Assembly: GCF_020497125.1 (NCBI RefSeq)
Contig: NC_059080.1
Span: forward strand, 68,926,618 to 68,990,617
Source of the DNA: Mauremys mutica
Lineage: Eukaryota > Chordata > Testudines > Geoemydidae
Direction: 5' to 3'
DNA length: 64,000 bases
In this document: positions 39,220-54,869 of the stretch, one piece after another
How the letters are laid out: each line of letters opens with the position of its first letter
Numbering within the stretch: the stretch's first letter is position 1
Made by a program: the position numbers and the translations under genes
Notes under the pieces: generated by a model
Database searches by the model: none
What the model saw: only the letters and a program-made list of their open reading frames with translations
Told to the model about the DNA's origin: nothing

Positions 39220-40274
39220 TTTTTTCTTCGTCTCTCTCTCTCTCTTTTTTTTTTTTAAAGTTAAGATGGATAAGTTAGAAATCCTGCATTGATAATTTTT
39301 CTTTAACAAATTACCTAATATTTAACTAAGGCTCTCTAGCCTCCTTTCCAGAATTATTTTTGGCGCTTTTTTTTTTTTTTTAAGTCAGCTCACGTAGACC
39401 ATGCTGCAGTTCACAAATGAAGTAACATTTTTGATTCTGACATTTGTTAGCGACTCATCTTAGTTCCCTCAGATTAGGGAAACTCAAGTATAGGAATTTT
39501 TCTGGACTATTTTGGACTCCTAAATACTAATCACACACAGGTACATACTGCTGTGTAACTTTTTTAAAATCATACTGAACATGCTTGCTGATTTCAAGTA
39601 ATTTTGCAGGATACGGAAACTCATCCCCATGAACATGAGGGCAGGACTGAATCTCAACCATTTTTAACAAATGGCATTTTTCCCCCAACTCAATTTTTTG
39701 CTATGAAATTTGTTAAAAACTTTCTTAATCCACTATTCAGGGCCACCCTCAAAAGGCTATTTAGGAAGATTTCATTATTCTTCTTTTATTTTATGCAATT
39801 AGAGCCCGTGAAATTAAAAATTCTGCAATACACTTAATCACGCTCATAAGGCAGTTTCCCAGATAATTTCACTTTTGTACTGACATTATAAAGCATCCTG
39901 ATTTAAGATTAATTGGAAATGTTTATTGTATAGTCGCACACAAAAACACAAACACCCTCCCTATTTATCAAGTTACGATTACTGAATACTGCGCTTTGAT
40001 TCTTACCAATTGTCCTACTATTCAGGAAATTATAAATAAGGATACGATTTGGTCACAGATTCATGACTTTAACAGATCTCCGGGAATTCTTCGGCTTCAG
40101 CATGGGGCAGTGAAGCTCCAGCTGTCAGCCCCAGGTGGCTGGGTTCTGGCTTTGGCCTTGCTGTGACCATACGTTGATTTGTATACATTTTCCCCCATGA
40201 CTGTTGCGTGAATTTTGTTTAACTTTACCATGACAAAACGTAACCATAATTATAAATGTACTAGCTCTATTCTA

Positions 40275-42154
<1,880 letters not shown>

Positions 42155-42756
42155 CTATAAGGAAAAAATACATAAATGTAGATATAAGTTTATATTCCAT
42201 ACACTGTATAATTCAAAATGTGTTGAAGAGATTGTTCATGGTTTAAATTGCATGGAAACAGCTGAATAATTGAATTACATTCTCACACACACACACACAC
42301 TCTCCCACACACCAACTGCCACCCTTTATAAACTCAGTATTTAGCTTTCAAAGTCTTTATTTACACAGATTATAAAAAAAGGCTAGTCTACGCAACACAA
42401 TGCTGACATTGTTAGTGGCGACATTATATGAAGAAAAACATGTCCAAGACAAATCTGTATCCTTTATGCTATTCAGCTGTTTATAGGAGAAAATCGCCAT
42501 AATATGTGGAAATGCCCATATATAATCTGAAGTCGCTCCCCGCACCACCTTTTCTATTTTTAAAAGGAACAAAACAATTTAATTAGGTTTCCCCTAGGGG
42601 AAAAAAAGCTTAGTAATGCACAAATTCACACATTCCAAATCTGAACCTTAGTTCCCAATCAAAAAAACCCTTTATTTTAAACTTTAATTCCATAGCAAAT
42701 ATCTATGGATTCAAAACACTGCTGGAAATGAAATTTTCAAATTGCTTTTTAAGGAA

Positions 42757-43275
42757 GAGACAAGCTGGGTGAAGTGTAATCTTCTATTGGCCCAACTGCT
42801 ATTGGTGGAAGAGACAAGCTTCAGAGTTCATCCAGATCTGGAAAAGATAACCAGAGTGTCACATCTAAATAAAAGGTGAGACAGTTTGTTAAGCATGAGC
42901 AGTTAACACGTTGCAACAAACCAGGTACGATGAAGTGGACAATTAACACTTCTACAGTCAGAGGACAAAGGAAGGTTGGTAGGTTACAAATTGCTGTAAT
43001 GAGTCATAAAACCAGTGTCTCTGTTGAGACCACAATTTTTACTGCCCCATAGAGTTATGCATTTAAGTTCTCAAGCTCAACTTCTGAAGATGTTGTGAAG
43101 ATTTCCTTTGTGGACAAAGGCTGCTAGTGAGCAACCTACAGAAGAGCTCTGGAAGCTCAAAAGCTTGTCTCTTCCATCAACAGAAGATGGTCTAATAAAA
43201 GATATTACATCCCCTACCTCATTTCTCATATATATTGGGCCCAACATGGCTACAACAACACTGCACACAATTGTT
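42757..43275. repeat. Foldback interspersed repeat
   Basis: The left arm gacaagctgggtgaagtgta...cttctattggcccaac is complementary to the right arm ...ggtctaataaaagatattac...tcatttctcat. The interior aaccagagtgtcacatctaa and the terminal caacatggctacaacaaca fit a widespread amniote repeat I cannot name with certainty. Confidence 0.6.
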
Positions 43276-45451
43276 AAAAGAAAGACATTTTTCTTTAAGG
43301 TCATCACAAACAAACTTATTCCATCTCCATCTATCTGCTTAGCCTCAACCTGAAGCATTGGCCAAGAAACTCATATATCCAATGCTAATTAATATACATT
43401 TCAAATATTGGCCACAAACCCTCATAAAACAGTACTCCATCTATTACATATAGCCTAAAGACCATTCCTCTAGCGCTCACCTGCCCATTACTGGATAGAC
43501 ACCAACAACTTGGCTCCTACTCTCTATACACACAGACCAAAAGAAAATCAGCAATCCCACTTTTTGTTGAGTGTTCTAACATTTGTATTAGGAAAAATGG
43601 TAAATAAGAGAGTGCCTGATAAACTTTCCCTTCCCCTTTCATTTGTATGTCTCTCTTTTATCTCTATTCATCTCTCCATAAGTAAACAGGATGAGGTTAA
43701 TAAGTCAGGTAGGGACTGCAATTGTTATTTGGCATTTAACAGTATAGTGGTGAATGAAACCATGCATGTGACATCACTAAAAGACCATCAAGAGGAGGAA
43801 GTTCTTGTGGTTTGTACTAGTACTGTTGTGAGATGGTAAAATTTTTGCTTTTATTTTTAAGTGCATGCTCCATAACGTCAAATAGCAAATCAGCTACTTA
43901 CTGAAAAGATTGCTAAACCAACATTTTTAAGGTCTCAGGATATTCATTAATTTTAATGCACATTAGTTTCAAAATGTGCTAGTTCATTCCTACTGGCTTG
44001 TACAATATAAAAATTATGGAGATTTTTATAGCTATGCATGTCAGAGTGCATACAAAAATTCACTGTAGGAAAAAAGGTCAGTATTTGAATTGGAGATATA
44101 AACACTTAATTGCACTCATATTAGATATTCTGCTTGATCATTGTAAATACTTTACGTGGAGTTAAAGTGCAGAATTCTTGTATCATGAATACCTAGGAAA
44201 TCAGACCATTGATAAATTTATGCTTCATTCTATTGAAACAACTGATTAAAATTATGATTTCACTACACACTTCTTTCCCCACAAGTAAAAATTGAGGAGG
44301 AAAGAGTTCCATACTCTCAAAAGAATAATTTTGACATTCTTAGTAGACATTTTGAAAAGTCACTTTACTCCAACTTTCCTCTACAAGACAACTGAACATT
44401 AAAAACATTTTACACTCCACAATTCAGACAGAATAACATGTTTTTCAGGAAATTCACACTTAACATGGAGGAAGCTCTAACAGATACTATATGAAGAGAA
44501 ATGAAACAGTAAAACATGAACAGGTGGGAAACACGCACTGTCGCACTTACATCAATCATTTAACAATTGTGCCTCAAAGCAATGACTGCTACCAACTGGC
44601 CTAACAAATTCACCCTCCTTATGTCACACAGTGAAGATGGTTGTTAGAGGATACTACCGTTAACCAGATTTTCCTGATACCTTGAGACATTCTGTTATTT
44701 ATTTCACTGGCTTGTTTATAGACTTGCACACAAGAACATTATAGTCCTTGTATTGTGATTCTGGAATAAAACCAAGACAAAGTGTACTTTTGTAAAAAGA
44801 TCAACAAAGTTGAGGCAATTAAAAAAATAACAATATTCTAGGCAACTTTGAGGAAAAAAGGGCATTACTATCTCCAAAGAAAATTTATGAACAGAGTTTA
44901 AATACTGTTTCAACTGATGAGATTAAAACCGGGGAAGTGACTAATCTGTATAGTATCCATGGTACAAGTACTAATGATGCTATTACAACAGTAGCACCTG
45001 ATGCTCCAGTGAATCTGTGATACTACAGAGTTAGAACAGCACTACTGTTGCTCCTGAAGCTGCAGATTTGCTTCCTACTGGGGGCAAATTACTTTTTTTT
45101 TTATTTATACTTTCAAAAATTAGAGACAACTGTGGGACTAAAGCCCATGTGGCCCAGGTGTAGTACACAAAAAGGTTGTAGACGAGGGAGCGCCATTTAC
45201 TTCCCAGGAACAGCAGCAGCAAGTGCTTGAAAGGATAACTGAAACTCCCAGGAGCCAGGTTGGGGTTGGCAATGATTCATATGCTAGAATGTTGCTGAAG
45301 TGATTATGGATTTAACCTAAAACAAGTTACCTACACTAAAATCAACTACTTTCCCAGTCTCTCCAGGGGTATAAAAAGGAGGGAAGTAAAGATAAGTTCT
45401 CTGGGGCAGGAAATGTCTTCAATCATTTTTTTGTATAGTTCCTAGTACAAT

Positions 45452-45900
45452 GAGCCTGCCTACGCTGCATTTTAAAACCCAAGGCACCGAGTATTAGAGT
45501 CTAAGTCTATAGAGCCAGGCTCTGACGCTAGAAACAGCTGTATAGATGTTTGGGCTTGGGCTGCAAAATAGGCTCTAAAACCCACCTCCCTCCCTAGGTT
45601 TCAGAACCCAAGCTCCAGTCTGAGCCTGAACGTCTACACAGCTGTTTTTCGTGCTGTAGCATGAGCCGTGCAAGCCTGTGTCTGTAGACCTGGGTTCTGA
45701 GGCCATGTCTACGCTAACCATGCAAGTCAATTTAAGTTACACTAGTTAAGTTACGTAACTTAAGTCGACATAACTTACAGCAGCATCTACATCGCGCTTG
45801 GTCAACGGGAGACACTCAACTGTCAACTTATCACATTTTCACCAGACCCGCTAAAGTTGATGTCCAGTGCATTGATCGCAGCAGTGCTGCGATAATAATA
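45452..45900. mobile_element. Two adjoining Harbinger-like MITE remnants
   Basis: The first runs from gagcctgcctacgctgc to gtctgtagacctgggttctg, with agcccaagcccaaac-type interior. The second starts ggccatgtctacgctaacc at about 45703 and is truncated near 45900. Confidence 0.55.
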
Positions 45901-46954
45901 AATACCATATTAAAAAATAAATAGTAACGAGCCTCTGCCCCCACGCATATGAACCATGCACAATGGGAGTCCCCTGTATTCAGAGGGCAGAACTCACAGG
46001 CCTATCAATCAGTGCTGACCTAAGCCAAGGAAATGAAGGCCACGGGCCCTTGTTCTGTGCCCCAGTCAGCATGGAAGTAATACACACAGAACGCTCTTTA
46101 AAAGTAGCACAGAATATGCATTCCTAGAAAGTCCTGGCAGTCATTATGCTCTACTTGCTAGAGCTCCACTAAGGCAATACATTCCATACCACTCAATGTT
46201 GGGCTAGGCTGCAGCTTAATGTCACAAGCTACCCTTAATTGTTTAAATCTGTCTGTCTATTCAGATTTACAGAGAATCTTTGCTTATATGCAATTTGGCA
46301 TTGGCTGTTGTAGACTGTGTGTGTAAATGAAAAGAAGAAGAGCTTGTTTACATACGTTACAAAATATGGTAAAGCTAAACAACTGAAATTCAATTATGAA
46401 ACTGAAATGTCAAGTGAGCTAAAACTGCCTTTAAAACAGAATTACAGGTCACAGAACCACGCACTACTATATAACGGGCCTACATGAAACTCAGATTGAT
46501 GCCAAGAACACAGAACAAGGAACACAGAACTAAAGAAAAAAACAAAACAAAAGAACAAAAACAAAACAACGTAATGCTCTTCCACTTTAAAGCCGCTGTA
46601 AATCAAAACTAGCAAAGACCTATAATTTACAGAAGGTTTTTAATATCAGATCAGGCAACTGAAACCATAAATGTGACTCACTACATAAACATCTTTGCCC
46701 GGGTATGGTTATTAGTATAAAAATGCACAAAACTATATGTATATACACATTACTAACTTAACTGAAAATTGTACTTTAACATTAAAGAGGTAAAATTAAA
46801 CAAAAAAGAGGAAAGAAAAGGTGCGATATTAGCTTACCAACATTACACATAGCTATAACTTCCTTTTCTCAACTTGTATGTAAGTTTGAAACTTTCGTAT
46901 TTTATTTTAGGCTTTTGCATTAGAAATTATTTCTGCAGTTTGCAAAAAACTAAC

Positions 46955-47027
46955 CTGCACATTAGTTAATTCCACCTTTTCCTGATCATCATTGCTTTGG
47001 ATGCAGTGTTTCAGAAAAAAGTGATCT
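46955..47027 (-). other. Possible cryptic or poison exon in CUL3 intron 3
   Basis: On the minus strand 73 bases lie between a plausible acceptor (aactgcag/AGATC) and a good donor (GTGCAG/gttagt). In the frame set by exon 3 it would add RSLFSETLHPKQ and then a TGA stop. 73 bp is not a multiple of three. One other frame is open throughout. No expression evidence is available here. Confidence 0.25.
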
Positions 47028-48744
47028 CTGCAGTTAAGTACAAGTATTTACAAACAATAGCCATTAGAGTCTCCAAGGGCAGCTCAAGTGGTTACTATAT
47101 AATAAATAATCTATAATCTCCATAGGCATTTTTAAAAAACAAATTTGTAGTAAAACTGAATTACCAACAGCCAATGCTATTTCAATGGCTTATATGAAAT
47201 AAATTGGCATCTTTGCTCCAGTTTTTAGTGGAATTGTGTAGATTTGATAAAAACCATCACCATAGTTGGCATCCTTGTTTATTTTCTTCACTTAAGTGGC
47301 TAACAGATAAGAGATTGATCGATCCAGCTACTTTCGGCCCTATGTATTTAGCTTTCAGCTCACATTAAAACAACACTAGGAAGGCGTTAAACTTACTTGG
47401 TAGAAAGATTCTAATAAATTCAATCCATTACAAAACAATTAAACTGTGCAGTAAACAAGGTAGACTTTTTGTAAGTCATTCTATAACAAAGCTATGTATA
47501 TATGGTTTTCAAACATTTTTAGCACCATCCAAGCAAGAATGAACTGTTTTTTGTTGGTAAATCCACCATGCTGAGGAGCCCTGTACTGGGGAGGAGGCTA
47601 TAAAGGAAGGATTGTTCATTGGTATTCAGTTCAGCCAGGTTGCATGTATTAGTTGCATATCTATAGATTAGAGGAGTTCTGAAGATTTTTGAAGCGTTTT
47701 CAGAGATTTAACTACAAATTAATTTTAATAGCTATTAATTAACAAGTTGGACACTTATCAGGTTCCACTTCACTGCTATGGGTGATAAGTGGGAAAATGA
47801 GGGAGAATCACAGCTGTTATGCCTTTTGAGGCACAGGGCAAACACCTGGCACTGATCTTGCAAGCACGGAGCACAAGAGCGCCTACCATAGGATCCAAAC
47901 CAATGCACATTTGAATAAGAACACCCTTTTTAAAAACTTTTTTTTTAAGGTGCTAATATGGTTTGAAAAAAAAAAATGGGTAGACCTGAGCCTTGGAGGC
48001 AGACTGGTGGCATAGCATGGTGGTATTGTGCATACCTGATTTTTTTGAGAAATAAGGATTCTCAGTTTGTAGCACTGTCCATCTGACCATTCAAAGGGAC
48101 ATTTTAAACCAAAGGAATTTATCATATGTTAAGTTTATGCCTTGATATTCATTCACTAGCAGTTCAAATGCATTTCTGCTGATCAACCATGGGAATCTGA
48201 GTTCAGCAAATAATGAACCTACACTTCAAAACCAAGAGTTCATGAACATCAGAAACGCCAAGTAGAAGCAGCTGAACTTGGGACCCACATTGTTAGGTAG
48301 TGGTGAACTATACATGTTTGATGGAGGAAAACTAACACATATAAAAAGTATATTAATAAGTGTGATGCATTCACTGAAGCATCAACAATAAGAATGCCAA
48401 CAATGGGTACTTTGGCTATCCAGAAATATTTACTAATTATGCAGCAAGTGGGTAAATAACTAGAGTGAGCCAGAGCATATGGTATAGGGGATGTCCCAAA
48501 TTTAGAATGTACAAAACATTCTCCTTTTCTTGACTGAACAAAATCATCTCTGCTGATAGTACCTGGAGATAAACAAGGTACAACAATTTGGCTCCATTTA
48601 GATATTGTTTATGACTTTACCTGTGCTTATGTGTGGGGAAGCGTACAATAAGTTTTGACATAATGAGCATCACAGTGTAATGATAGATGCCAGTCATATT
48701 TACTACTTTTGGTTCTGACTCATTTTAGAGGATAAAATAAGAGC

Positions 48745-48905
48745 AAATAATAATACCTAGCATTACGCAGTACTTTATGTATCTTCAAAGAGTAAGCAAT
48801 TAAGTCTCAACATCACTGAGAGATGCTACTGGTTACTTGATCAAGTCATAGAGTTGTGATTAAAACTCGGACATTCCTTCCTCCCAGTCCTATTTTAAAC
48901 CAATA
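48745..48905 (+). repeat. MIR-like SINE
   Basis: The order taataatacctagcattacg, gcagtactttatgtatcttc, ttgatcaagtcatagagttg and cctcccagtcctattttaaac follows the MIR/core-SINE layout, with heavy divergence. Confidence 0.45.
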
Positions 48906-49054
48906 GGATACGCTGTATCAACTGTACTTTCAAATGAAATAAACAGAAGTATAAAACTGCAAAGATATGGGAGTGCTAAATTTTTAAGCCAACACTTAGG
49001 CATTATGTTGGATCGTAACATACATTTCCCATGGCAGAGCCCCTCAATCTATAG

Positions 49055-49256
49055 CAGTGGCTCTCAAACTTTTGTACTGGTGACCCCTTTCAAACAGCAA
49101 GCCTCTGAGTGCGACCCCCCCTTATAAATTAAAAACACTTTTTAATATACTGAACACCATTATAAATGCTGGCGCCAAAGCGGGGTTTGGGGTGGAGATT
49201 GACAGCTCGCGATCCCCAATGTAATAACCTCGTGACCCCCAGTCTGAGAACCCCTG
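49055..49256. mobile_element. hAT-like MITE with perfect 8-bp target duplication
   Basis: Ends cagtggctctcaaac and gtctgagaacccctg are inverted repeats. atctatag flanks both sides exactly (49047-49054, 49257-49264). 202 bp; belongs with the elements at 4582 and 15609. Confidence 0.92.
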
Positions 49257-49921
49257 ATCTATAGCAAGCCCTCCAAATCCATAGGGTAGGATGCTTTCTT
49301 TCCAACACATCAGTTTCCTATCAGATAGGGCTATCTGGAAAAAAATTGATAAAGGAGGTAAATATAACTTTTTTAAATGAAAGATATAGACTGGCCTTTT
49401 AATAACAGAAGAGGATCTGAAATTGTAAGTGTACTTAAAAACAGGCTTTAAATAAAGCTCTATGACTTTTGAAAGTTTTATTAGACCAATTCTTTTTACA
49501 TGTTAAGTAAGAAAAAAATATTGATTTTGTTCAATAGTTTCTTAAAGTGTATAACTGTAAAAGCTTATAATTCAGTGAAATAAAATGACAAATATGTAGT
49601 ACACACTTCAGTATTTCTGCAGCTATAGGCAAAGCTATTTTCTTCTGATAACATATATTTTTACGTAGTTCATTTCTCTCGATTAGGTTCTCACTTTGGT
49701 GTAAGGAAAAAAAAGCCTGCTGAAAGAGGCAGCTAATCAATCAAATGTAAGCCACAAGTGAACACTCGACTACTCTGGAGTATTAAGAGCTGCCAAATAC
49801 TGCACTGAAGGTTTCCTCAAAGTAAAATAATATTGGTTACTTCTAAGCAAGGTTAGTAAGTGGATTTAAACACAGATTGTCAACTTTACTTCTTTGGCAT
49901 TAAACAATGTCTCATATATTA

Positions 49922-50604
49922 CTTCTGGGAGAATTCTGTGCCACTGTGCAATGCAGAATTTTGCAGAAATTAATGTTGTGCAGGCAGAATTTCCTTTCCC
50001 CCACAGAAATGGGCTGCAGTGCTGCTAGCCACCACTATGGGCTACTGGACACGGCAGAGCCCAGCTCACACATAGAAGACATTGCTGAGGGGGAGCAGGA
50101 GTAGAGGGTTCCTGGCAGCTGCAGTTCCCAGCATGTCCTGAGAGAAGGAGAGGGTGGTGTGCATGAAAATCCATGCAAACCTTGGACCGCGCATCACGCT
50201 GCTTCTCCCTCTGGATCCCTGGGTTCTGGAGGAGGAGGGAGATGGGTGGCGGAGGGACGCATGGCTGGTCTCTGGAGGGTGAAGGTACCTGGGCAAGAGG
50301 GCCCCACAGCTGGGCTCTGGGGGGGGCCCTGGCTGGGCTTGGGGAGGCGAAAGGAGGCAGAGAAACAGGAACTGCATTGTCATAGGGGTTTCTTTAACTC
50401 TACTCCTGGGGGAATTTTTGTGCGCATCTGTACTGTTACAGACATACTTGCCGACAGGTATTTTGAAATAAAATTACCAAAATAATTGAAACTGGCATGA
50501 TTATGTAGTGTTATTTTGACAAATAAAATTTGCAGAATTTTAAAATATCGTGCACAGAATTTTTAATATTTTGGTGCAATTTTTTTAGCGCAGAATGCCC
50601 CCAG
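49922..50604 (+). mobile_element. TA-flanked MITE, copy 2
   Basis: It begins cttctgggagaattctgtgcc and ends gcgcagaatgcccccag, with TA on both sides. It shares ttgacaaataaaatttgcag near the 3' end with copy 1 and has an internal repeat of the terminal motif (actcctgggggaatttttg at 50401). Confidence 0.78.
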
Positions 50605-50740
50605 TAATAATAATAATATATATACACACTACATAAATAGCCCAGCCTCACTCATATATAGGAATCTCAAGCAGCCCTACCAAGTTCAGATGGAGAAGAC
50701 AAAGACGACTGAACATGTACCTGGTCATCATTTGTATTTA

Positions 50741-51661
50741 CTCCTGGGGGAATTCTGCACCCCCCCACAAAAAAAATAAAATTCTGCACACAATATTTTC
50801 AAATTCTGCAAAATTTTGCATATTTTATTTGTCAAAATAACACAATATAACACACCAGTTTCAATTATGTTGGCAGTTTATTTCAAAATACCTGTCAGCA
50901 AGTATGTCTGTAAGAAAACCAGACAAAAACAAAGATTCAGGAAATTTTTGTTGTTGTTGACAGCTTCCTTACTAGGCATATTAACAGAGAACTTTGAGTA
51001 ATTCATTTAAACTACAATAAAGAAATGTATTTCATGACCCCTTTGAAATAGTGCAAAGGCTTGGGGGAGTCGGCGGTAATGGAGGAGCTAAGGGAGAGGG
51101 AAGGAGCCTGGGAATGAACCTGGAGGTTTGTTGGGTGTGGCTGGGAGAAGTATGGAACTAAGGTTTTTGGAAGGGCGGAGGGAAGGATGGTTAGGGAGTT
51201 GAGGAGCCTCCACCAGGAAAACCCCGGCTGACCCCTAGCCTCTCCCTTCCATCAGATACATCTGCTCCCGTGCCCATGCATCCCTCTATCTCCCTGCCAC
51301 CATGTGGCCCTGCAACCTACCTCCCATTCAGCCCCTGGCTCAATGCTGTCACCCCACTAGTTCCTGAGCCCGCACCCCAGAGTGGGGCTGCTAGGGGATC
51401 ACTAGCCCTTCTGAACCCCAGTCTGTGATTTCCCCAGAAGCCCCAATGTGTCCATCTGGTGCCTCCTCACCTGGCCCCACTGTGAGGAACCCAGACTTTC
51501 AACTTGAAAGCCCTCTCTTCTGGAGCCACAGCAGCCCCTGATAAGTGAAAGGTGTAACTGCAGCACTTCTCCAGCAGAATCTATATTCTGCAGAGGGAAA
51601 AAAAATCTCTAGGGGGGCATGAATTCTGCACGCGCGCAGTGGCGTAGAATTCCCCCAGAAG
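50741..51661 (-). mobile_element. TA-flanked MITE, copy 3, inverted relative to copy 2
   Basis: It begins ctcctgggggaattctgcac and ends gcgtagaattcccccagaag, TA flanked. Its left part (attttatttgtcaaaataac, aaaatacctgtcagcaagta) is the reverse complement of the right part of copy 2. A GC-rich unrelated core lies at 51060-51480. Confidence 0.78.
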
Positions 51662-52112
51662 TATGTATTGCAGTAGCACCTAGACAAACACCAATCATAA
51701 ATCAGGGCCTCATTGGTCTATGCACAATGCAGACTTGTAATAAAGAAACAGTCCCTACTCAAACAAAACAAAAACAAAAAACCCAACCCTTACAATTGAA
51801 GCATGTTATTTCTCAAACACTCATGCACTAGATTTGCAACAGTGAGGATACTAAGGGGAAAGCAGAGGGGGTGGAGGGGGAAGAGGGCGCCAAGGAAACA
51901 GTGAAATGATCATGACTGGCATTACAAGTCATGGGACTTCCAGACACTGAAGATTAGCACCTAATGGACTGAACTGCACAGAGCTATAAACCAGTTTTTC
52001 AGTCATGCAAGCTGTGGGCTCAATGGACTCCAAAAAACAAAAAGAAAAATGCTTAAGAAAATTGGTTAAACAGTACTGTCATTAGAGAAAGGGGAAGCTG
52101 CCCTAATGACTG

Positions 52113-52345
52113 ATTGTACGCGGTGTTGTTATAGCTGTGTCAGTCCCAGGGTATTAGAGACAGGGTGGGTGAGGGTAATATCTTTTGCTGGGCCAACTGC
52201 AGTTAGTGAGAGAAACAAGCTTTTGAGCTACATAGCTCAGGAAGAGCTGTGCGTCGCTCGAAAACTTCTCTCTCTCTCTCTCATCAACAGAAGTTGGTCC
52301 AATAAAAGATATCACCTCACCCATCTTGTTTTTCTGACTGACTAC
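52113..52345. repeat. Compact foldback repeat
   Basis: The left arm agacagggtgggtgagggta...ggccaactgcagttagtgag pairs with the right arm atcaacagaagttggtccaa...gatatcacctcacccat. The ends carry gtgttgttatagctgtgtca. It has a TC microsatellite near the centre. Same family as 42757-43275. Confidence 0.65.
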
Positions 52346-52569
52346 TTAAAAAAAAATCACCCAAATGGGCAGTGGAAAAAAAAAAGTATGGGAGGGCGAG
52401 GGAGAGAATGGCAAGGAAAATGTTGAGGACTGTGTGTGCTCCAAGCTCTCTGTACTTTCAACTGTCAAAACACTGAAAGACTGGTGGGCCCTCTACCATT
52501 TTTATCCGTCAAGCCCTGTGAGAAGGAAGAGGAGTGAATGGACCCGGCAGACACTGCTTTTTTCCCCTA

Positions 52570-52789
52570 GGGATATAGCTACACTGTTATTGGGACAGCA
52601 TGTCTGGGCATACTTGCGCTAGCTTTCATTGAGCTAGCTTGCTAAAAATAACTGTAGCTGCACCAGCACAGGCTCAGCTAGCCACCCAGCTACAATCCCA
52701 TCTGGGGCCCCAGGTACATAAATCAAAGCTAGCTTGGGTATGCCTGTGCAAGTTTTACTTGTACCTCCCGACTGCTGTGTAGACATACA
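52570..52789. mobile_element. Harbinger-like MITE with CTA target duplication
   Basis: It starts gggatatagctacactg and ends gctgtgtagacataca, with CTA on both sides (52567-52569, 52790-52792). Confidence 0.65.
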
Positions 52790-54525
52790 CTAGAAGACTA
52801 CAAGTTCATGCATCAGGTGTGTTTATCCTGAGAGTGGGAACGTATAGGAACAATTTTTAAATGGAGGTGATTATGTCCAAATGTATGTTACTGATTACAA
52901 CCAAATATTATGGATCAATACAACGTGATCCACACAATTGCTTACAGCACAACAGTAAAACATGTGATATTGATACAAAAGGCTGCCCCCAACAACCTGG
53001 AAAGTTTCAATTGTGTATTCATCAATCTTAAGACAGAGGTCCCTGGCATGGCTAGGACTTGTAACAGCAGAGTAATTCATGCCTGTCGCATGTAATTTAA
53101 ACCAATACCACACTTTGTTGATAACACCAAAATAAGAGGTACACACACACACACGGAAAAGTGACCTTGAAGGATTGACATAGTGGACTCAACCAGAAAG
53201 TGTCAGTATTAAAACTTTAAAAATACTACAACTAGGGAGAAGGGAAAAAAGTACATATACATATTAGCTGTTAGGAGGAAAAAAAGCCATATCCATCATA
53301 TTAAACCAGCCTCATTCACCTTGTCTCTTATCTATTGCATTTCATGTAATCAAATACTCTAGTTGCCACAAGAAAGACCCTACAAGGGGACCCGTACTTT
53401 AAGAAACACCAAACAATTTGAAAGTTGGGAGAACCACTGGGTTAGAAGATAAGTGCACACTCAAACTCAGTAATAAATGCCACTCACTGGTATTCTCATT
53501 GGCGCACACAGAGGAATACTTACTCTGCATGAAGACTGAGCCACTATATTTTTCCCAGTGGTTCCTTCACACCGCAATTAAGGTATACTGACAAATCTGC
53601 ATCAGGAAGCTGGATCTTCCTGGGACTACACAAGTTCTGTAGGTAAGGACTTCAATCTCCAGGGCTGTTAGTACTGCATCTTTACAAACACTAAATTTCA
53701 CTCAAATTTTATAATATAAAACCAAAAAGGTTTTCGGGTTTCTATATGGTCTTAATATTTCAGCTCACCATGACTTGGAGACTCATGGAGTGTAGCACTT
53801 CTGAACTTCTGAGTCCCATAGCTCAAAGCTGTTTAACTTTTAATACTGTATTGACCAATTAAGACTTTGTTTTAGCTAATTCAAACAAACTATGATCCTC
53901 CATCTTTATTTTATTGGATCCATTGGCACTCTTGACATGCTGCAGCACAAGATATCAGTTCAGTCTAATGAAACTGAACCGGTTATGCTAGCCAAGGCGC
54001 AGAGCACTTTCTTGCTTAATCACCTTGCTGAGCACCTGATTTTTGGTGAACTGGGCTACTAATACAACTTCTTATGCCTTACTACTAAGTGTTTCACAGG
54101 ATTTATTTAAGTTCTACATTCCTTTATATATCAAAAGCTGCATTAACTGGTTCTTATATAGAACTCAACTCAACACATCTCTATATCTTCGCAAGATATT
54201 GGTCTTATTATTGTTCATTATGAGTTACACTTAATAGATGTAGACCAATCCTGTTTGCTTTCCTGTCCAGTTACTAGTTCTGCTGAATTAGAGTTTATCT
54301 CAAAACAGAAGCTTTTTGGTCACTTCTGTTCCAATTTATCTGTATATCCATACACTTATTATGTTTAGATCCATAGATTTACATTAATAAATGTGTCTAA
54401 AATCCATGTTACTTTATGGTTAAGATGAAATTTGTATTTCCTTCTTCTATCTGCATATTTGTGCTCTTTTGTAGAGGGTGTGGTACTGTGGTTGTTTCAC
54501 TGTTAGATTACAGCACTGTCTAGCA

Positions 54526-54836
54526 CAGGGGTAGGCAACCTATGGCACGCGTGCCAAAGGTGGCACATGAGCTGATTCTCAGAGGCACTCACACTGCCCG
54601 GGTCCTGGCCACTGGTCCGGGGGGCTCTGCATTTTAATTTAATTTTAAAGTAAGGTTTTAAAAATATTTAAGAAGCTTATTTACTTTACATACAACAATA
54701 GCTGAGTTATATATTATAGACTTATAGAAAGAGACCTTCTAAAAATGTTAAAATGTATTACTGGCACACAAAACCTTAAATCAGAATGAATAAATGAAGA
54801 CCCGGCACACCACGTCTGAAAGGTTGCCAACCCCTA
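54526..54836. mobile_element. hAT-like MITE with perfect 8-bp target duplication
   Basis: Ends caggggtaggcaacct and aggttgccaacccct are inverted repeats. gtctagca flanks both sides exactly (54518-54525, 54837-54844). 311 bp. Confidence 0.92.
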
Positions 54837-54869
54837 GTCTAGCAGAACGTGCTGGATCTCAGCCTTGAA

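Noticed and set aside
43510..43839. 109-codon plus-strand open frame
   Set aside because: No recognisable domain, AT-rich intron background, antisense to the host gene.
53400..53450. gggagaaccactggg motif suggesting a hAT MITE end
   Set aside because: No partner end or target duplication could be found nearby.
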